Source: Verrucomicrobiaceae bacterium (GTDB taxonomy: Bacteria; Verrucomicrobiota; Verrucomicrobiia; Verrucomicrobiales; Akkermansiaceae). Taken from it: a stretch of DNA of 8,469 bases. Location: NCBI GenBank assembly GCA_027483005.1, contig JAIXVN010000556.1:1-8469 (forward strand), in the 5' to 3' direction. A program made the translations under genes and the position numbers. The notes under the pieces are model-generated. The model searched no databases. It was not told where the DNA came from and worked only from the letters and a program-made list of their open reading frames with translations. Shown piece after piece: positions 6,001 through 8,469 of the stretch; within the stretch, counting starts at the first letter, position 1, and each line of letters starts with the position of its first letter.

Positions 6001-8469
6001 GGCACCGGCGGGGCGTTCCAGGTCGCCCTTTCGACCGGCAGCCTCACCACCGGCGGGCCGGTCACGGTGACTCCTCCGACTCCCGACCTCACCCTTGGCA
6101 CGCCCACCAGCTCGTCCGCCGCCGACTGGAATCTGGCCCTTGCCCGCTTCGGCCCCTCAAGCTCCGCCGGCTTCCTGACTGTCCGCACTCCGGGCAACAT
6201 CCTGCTAAACAACTCGATCAGCGACGGCTTCACCAACGGCGGCTACAACTCCGCCCTCCTCGCCAGAAACAGCCTGCTGCCGAGCCATGCCCAGTCGTGG
6301 TCAATCCGGCTGGTGGCCGGAGCCGATCTGACCTCCGCCGACAACCGCAAGGTGATCGATCTTTCGTCCCTCCGCCCGGACTCCGGATCGGTGAAACTCG
6401 GCCGCAACGGATTCGCGGCCTCGGTCACGGGCGGCGCGAACGCCTTGACCTCCACTCCGATCAGCCCAGCCAGCTCCGGTCAGCTCTATCAGGTGATCCG
6501 CACTGGCAGCGGGGACATCGACGTGCTTGCCGGTCGCGACGTGCAACTGCTGAACCAGTTCGCCAGCGTCTACACCGCCGGCACCCTCGTCGCGGACCCC
6601 ACCCTCGGAGGAGCCTTCGAAACCCCGCGACCGAACCTGTCCGGCACCAGCGTCGGAGCCCTCGGAGCCATCCAGCAGGCAACCCAGGCACCCGTCCAAT
6701 ACACCACCGCCGGTGGAAATGTCAGCGTCGCGGCGGGCAATGATATCATTCACCTGACCCGCAATGCAGTTGGTGAACTCATCGCCGATTCCTCGCGACA
6801 GATGCCCGTCAACTGGCTCTACCGCCGCAGCCATGTGGATCCGCAGACCGGGTCATTCGGACTTTCCCGCTACGGGGAGTTCGCCTCGACGACGTGGTGG
6901 GTCGATTTCACCAATTTCTTCGAAGGCGTCGGAGCTCTCGGCGGTGGAAACGTCGCCCTGACGGCCGGTCGGGATGTGACCAATGTCGATGCCGTCGCGC
7001 CCACCAACGCCCGCATGCCCAAGGGGGCACCGGATGCCTCCGCCCTGGTCGAACTCGGCGGCGGAGATGTCACGGTCACCTCCGGCCGCAACATCGACGG
7101 CGGAGTTTACTACGTCGAACGTGGAAAGGGAGTGCTGAATGCAGGTGGCTCGATCACCACCAATGCCACCCGTTCGCCCTCACTCGGCATCCTGACCACT
7201 CCCTCCGTGGTGCTCGATCCCAGCACCTGGCTGGCCACCACGCTCTTCGTTGGAAAATCCAGCTTCAAGGTCTCCGCAGCCGAGAACGTTCTGTTAGGCC
7301 CGGTCGCGAATCCCTTCCTGCTGCCTCAGGGCTACAACAACACCTTCTGGTACAAGACGTGGTTCTCGACCTACTCGGATCAAAGTGCCGTCTCGATCTC
7401 GTCGCTTGGCGGCGCGGTCACCCTTCGCCAGGGGACGACGATCTCCGCAGGCTCGATCGTCAGCGTGCAGCCGTCCCTCCAGGCCTGGTTCCAGAACCAG
7501 CTCCGGCTCTCGACCAATCCCCAGTCGGCTTCGTTCTTCCAGCCGTGGCTCCGACTCACCGAATCCCAGGTCACGCCGTTCGCCGCCTCGTTCGGCCTGA
7601 TGCCGGGCACCTTGAAGGCCACCTCCTTCTCCGGCGGCATCTCGCTGGTGGGTGACATCACCCTCTCGCCCTCGAAAACCGGCACCCTCGAACTGCTTTC
7701 CGCCAGCTCCATCAACGGTTTCCAGATCTCCGGCATCGCCACCTCCGGCAGCACATCCAACTTCGCCTGGACGCCCAGCTCGCTCAACCTTTCCGATGCG
7801 GATCCCTCCGCCATTCCGTCCCTCGCCAATCCATTCTCCTATCAGTCGATTGTCGGGACCAACTCGGCATCGGCCGCGAACACCACCACGCTTGGCTTCT
7901 TCAGCTCCCTCGAGAGCCTCTTCGCGGAAACCGGCTCCACGGACGGCACTTCCCAGAGCAAGCAGAGGCTCCATACCGCAGGACTCCTGCACAGCGGCGA
8001 CACCCAGCCGGTCCGGATTTACTCGGATGTCGATGTCACCGGCCTCGAGCTGTTCTCCGCAAAGTCGTCACGGATCCTTGCCGGCCGCGATCTCCGAGAT
8101 ATCTCGTTCTATCTTCAGAACGTGGGCAGCGGGGACCTGAGCGTGGTTTCCGCAGGCAGGGATCTCATCGCCTACGACGTCAGCACCGCGGACCGGGTCT
8201 CCGCGCAGTCGGATGGAAATGTCACCTCAACCTCGGGTGGCCCGCTGTCCGGTGACATCCAGATCAGTGGTCCCGGGACGCTGCAGGTCTTCGCCGGACG
8301 GAATCTCGATCTGGGCATCGGTGGCAACAATGCCGACGGCACCGGCACCGGCATCACCAGCATCGGCAATGGCAGAAACCCCTATCTCCCTTTCGAAGGC
8401 GCGGACATCATCGCCGCCGCCGGCATTGGCGAGGCCAGGTCGCTGGAGGCCAGCAAGGCGGACTTCCCC
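1..8469 (+). CDS. Giant filamentous haemagglutinin family (DUF3739-type) secreted adhesin-like protein, internal fragment, open at both ends
   Basis: Frame 1 was read codon by codon through the window: 2,823 sense codons, no stop, third positions mostly G or C. The start and stop lie outside, so the signal peptide, TPS secretion domain and C-terminus are not visible. The protein is rich in Gly, Ser, Thr, Ala, Leu and Val, has no membrane segment, and contains only one cysteine that I can find (codon at 2995). Short strands separated by turns such as GSVIDVSG, AGRDV and AGRNL indicate a long right-handed beta-helix. Family blocks recognised in order include GGGDLLAYRW, LLPARYALLPGAY, IRTGSGDIDVLAGRDV, NWLYRR, TTWWVDFTNFFEGVGALGGG, VYYVERGKG and SDADP. 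Known members are exported by two-partner secretion and sit on or leave the outer surface. A role in adhesion, aggregation or biofilm is inferred from the family only. The call of a giant surface or secreted FHA-like protein is firm; the exact function is unknown. Confidence 0.93.
421..780 (+). other. N-proximal conserved beta-helix block of the FHA-like protein
   Basis: Residues about 141-260. The block opens with a strand pair (GGTVTIKSYSADI), then the turn GSVIDVSGG at 475-501, the YGNAGSISLQVGRDP segment, a run of GGSLKLGG/GGSLAIQS strands, and ends with LQPEFFDQGGF at 715-756. This order (ID-V-SGG, YGN-GSI, GGSL, PxFFxQGGF) is one I associate with DUF3739-containing haemagglutinin-like proteins, so it supports the family call independently of the C-terminal half. 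No catalytic residues are evident. It most likely forms several turns of the solenoid just after the secretion domain, which would lie upstream of the window. Confidence 0.6.
781..2424 (+). other. Beta-helix stalk segment, low conservation
   Basis: Residues 261-808. Hydrophobic-alternating strands of about 6-10 residues are separated by Gly/Asp/Ser turns, for example GSDSRIDASGK (1183-1215), SGSVIDVSGAS (1306-1338) and SLIDVGYLSLQGF (2011-2052). There are no cysteines, catalytic motifs or transmembrane stretches. Some less regular loops (residues about 636-662, MTPEELAVFRLSEINGAQFY) contain more charged residues and may protrude from the helix. I recognise the fold style more than any exact motif here. 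Confidence 0.55.
2425..2925 (+). other. Conserved central family block (GSRSVTSVSA to LLPGAYLLTP)
   Basis: Residues 809-975. Visible in order: GSRSVTSVSA (2425-2454), VVPYG, NGANWLD, ESGASIDIRGGGD (2602-2640), LLAYRWVNGLGGTDDLLA (2641-2694), FAILPGY (2707-2727) and LPAGVYTLLPARYALLPGAY (2842-2901). The combination of an ID-x-x-GGGDLxAY element followed by a G-x-GG-x-x-D-x-L stretch and the LLPARYALLPGA segment is highly characteristic of the long DUF3739-type haemagglutinin-like proteins as I remember them. Unlike the flanks, it contains Trp, Tyr and Pro at fixed places, which suggests a compact module or capping element rather than plain solenoid. Its biochemical role is not known to me. Confidence 0.72.
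2857..2919 (+). repeat. Three tandem 7-residue repeats, Y-x-L-L-x-x-x type
   Basis: Three consecutive heptads can be read: YTLLPAR (2857-2877), YALLPGA (2878-2898) and YLLTPQS (2899-2919). Each begins with Tyr and has Leu-Leu and Pro within the next four positions. The codons differ between copies (ttg ctc ccc, ctt ctt ccg, ctg ctc act), so the repeat is conserved at protein level and is not a recent DNA duplication. It sits in the most recognisable family block. Confidence 0.6.
3181..5433 (+). other. Middle beta-helix region with family blocks
   Basis: Residues 1061-1811. Family-like segments seen in order: GFRGGMIDVSSPVDI (about 3208-3252), SFGAESLLIGGTR (3316-3354), LTGPEVILVAKNNL (3427-3471), LSLKSYSSIDLLG (3868-3903), FKDQTRFTEGGRISIKSDLG (4486-4545), FTESRSLRVRRGAVTLD (4765-4815), GGSITMTGRINASG (4855-4893), GSVIDASASD (4951-4980), VEGFRTFDLADFG (5221-5262) and ILSPGVEVTNS (5401-5433). 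These alternate with ordinary strand-turn sequence. I match them to the DUF3739-type family from memory, where they occur in the same order. Codon use is uniform with the flanks, so there is no sign of a frameshift or foreign insertion in this part. Confidence 0.65.
5461..5781 (+). repeat. Tandem protein repeat, copy A (107 residues)
   Basis: Copy A starts at LNAVNST and includes VSFPSGTPG (5509-5535), IRT, TSPSG, AGSVLTLQNGGTIT (5629-5670) and VSLPSGT (5698-5718). It aligns with copy B at a constant offset of 321 bases. Over the ungapped 65 residues starting at 5497, about 27 are identical by eye count, and most other positions are conservative (S/T, V/I, F/L). A weaker internal echo is present: VSFPSGT and VSLPSGT lie 63 residues apart within this copy. 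Confidence 0.75.
5782..6084 (+). repeat. Tandem protein repeat, copy B (about 101 residues, end less certain)
   Basis: Copy B starts at LNTATSS and contains VTLPNGTPG (5830-5856), IRA, TAPTG, AGSFLRLNNAGTIT (5950-5991) and VALSTGS (6022-6042), matching copy A in the same order. One extra residue is needed after GTGG. The end tapers into a Pro/Thr linker (VTVTPPTP, 6061-6084) before the conserved DLTLG segment. Nucleotide similarity between the copies is low at synonymous positions, so the duplication appears old. Confidence 0.72.
6085..6792 (+). other. Start of the conserved C-terminal haemagglutinin region
   Basis: Residues 2029-2264. Blocks seen: ADWNLALARFG (6118-6150), NNSISDGF (6211-6234), SWSIRLVAGADLTSADNR (6295-6348), YQVIRTGSGDIDVLAGRDV (6487-6543), ASVYTAG (6565-6585) and GGNVSVAAGNDIIHLTRN (6712-6765). 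This set matches the long FHA-like family as I know it, in particular the IRTGxGDIDxxAGRDVxL followed by xxYTAG arrangement. The GDI and AGRD elements are the usual turns of haemagglutinin-type beta-helices. No enzymatic residues are apparent. Confidence 0.7.
6793..7440 (+). other. DUF3739-type core with aromatic-rich islands
   Basis: Residues 2265-2480. Key elements are NWLYRR (6811-6828), TTWWVDFTNFFEGVGALGGG (6889-6948), TAGRDVTNVDAVAPTNARMPKG (6961-7026, where PTNARMPKG is the invariant-looking part), ELGGGDVTV (7051-7077), DGGVYYVERGKG (7096-7131), NPFLLPQGYNNTFWYKTWF (7309-7365) and STYSDQSAV (7366-7392). I expect Pfam DUF3739 to hit here; the ALG tripeptide at 6934-6942 is the motif I associate with that domain. 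Clusters of Trp, Phe and Tyr are unusual for plain solenoid and suggest a folded module or an aromatic stack on the helix surface. The function of the domain is not established to my knowledge. Confidence 0.72.
7441..8469 (+). other. Distal C-terminal family region, continues beyond the window
   Basis: Residues 2481-2823. Blocks seen: FFQPWLRLTESQ (7537-7569), LSPSKTGTLELLSA (7666-7707), NLSDADPSAIPS (7786-7821), HTAGLLHSGDTQPVRIY (7972-8022), RILAGRDLRDISFYLQN (8071-8121), VVSAGRDLIAYD (8143-8178), GDIQISGPGTLQVFAGRNLD (8251-8310) and GRNPYLPFEGADI (8371-8409). Their order fits the DUF3739-type family. The stretch 7861-7965 (Ser/Thr/Asn/Ala-rich, then FFSSLESLFAETGS) is less regular and may be a loop. 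The frame is still open at base 8469 and the last visible residues are KADFP, so the C-terminus lies further downstream. Confidence 0.68.

Larger units (their letters stand above)
5434..6084 (+). other. Acid-free Thr/Ser/Gly/Asn-rich segment, probable lineage-specific insert in the haemagglutinin
   Basis: Residues 1812-2028 (217 aa) contain no Asp or Glu codon at all; the acid-free run extends from 5422 to 6084. Only five basic residues occur (Arg codons at 5542, 5548, 5869 and 5965, Lys at 5764). Both flanks contain normal numbers of acidic residues. The sequence before (GVEVTNS) and after (DLTLGTPTSSSAADWNLALARFG) resembles a continuous stretch in the family members I remember, in which the two parts are nearly adjacent. 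The segment is made of two 107-residue copies and its length, 651 bases, is close to two units (642). It stays in frame and keeps GC-rich third positions. It probably adds turns to the beta-helix. That it is absent from most relatives is an inference. Confidence 0.55.

Noticed and set aside
5434..6084. The acid-free segment, considered as a mobile element or inserted foreign gene
   Set aside because: No terminal inverted repeats, target duplication, frame break or shift in codon use is visible. It behaves as an integral part of the same protein.
5721..6236. A 171-codon antisense Val/Pro-rich frame across the tandem repeats
   Set aside because: Thr, Gly and Ser codons in the sense strand read as Gly, Pro, Ala and Val in antisense. 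The apparent regularity comes from the sense-strand protein repeats.
7294..7992. A 232-codon antisense open frame, Gly/Arg/Glu-rich
   Set aside because: It lies opposite the most conserved part of the haemagglutinin, and its low-complexity composition is what antisense of Ser/Leu/Thr codons gives.
1..8469. tRNA, rRNA, CRISPR, terminator or promoter inside the window
   Set aside because: None seen. The window is continuous coding sequence without intergenic space, and no cloverleaf, spaced direct repeats or hairpin followed by a T-run stood out.

Overview
The window lies entirely inside one very large protein-coding gene on the + strand. Frame 1 reads from the first to the last base as 2,823 consecutive codons with no stop, and neither the start nor the stop of the gene is in view. 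The product is a giant secreted, adhesin-like protein of the filamentous haemagglutinin (FhaB-like) family. It is built mostly of short Gly/Ser/Thr/Val/Ile/Leu strands typical of a right-handed beta-helix. In its second half it carries the conserved C-terminal region that Pfam calls DUF3739 (filamentous haemagglutinin family outer membrane protein). The family assignment rests on blocks I recognise, not on a search.

Layout in window residues (residue = codon number). Residues 1-800 are beta-helix, with recurring GS-x-ID-[VA]-SG turns. Residues 809-975 are a family block containing GGGDLLAYRW and a threefold heptad ending LLPGAYLLTP. Residues 1061-1811 are more beta-helix with family blocks (SFGAESLLIGGTR, FTESRSLRVRRGAVTLD, VEGFRTFDLADFG). 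Residues 1812-2028 are a compositionally odd segment of two 107-residue tandem repeats with no acidic residue. Residues 2029-2823 are the DUF3739-type region, with aromatic-rich islands (NWLYRR, TTWWVDFTNFFEG, NTFWYKTWFSTY) and AGRD/AGRN turns.

From what I know of two-partner secretion systems, the signal peptide and the TPS secretion domain should be encoded upstream of base 1. A TpsB/FhaC-type outer-membrane transporter may lie nearby, but none of this is in the window. The organism is a Gram-negative bacterium with high G+C and strongly GC-biased third positions. A member of Verrucomicrobiota or a proteobacterium would fit; this is a low-confidence inference.

There are no RNA genes, mobile elements, CRISPR arrays, promoters or terminators that I can support, and no intergenic space. 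The most interesting point is the duplicated, acid-free segment at 5434-6084, which appears to interrupt an otherwise family-typical sequence at a precise junction.
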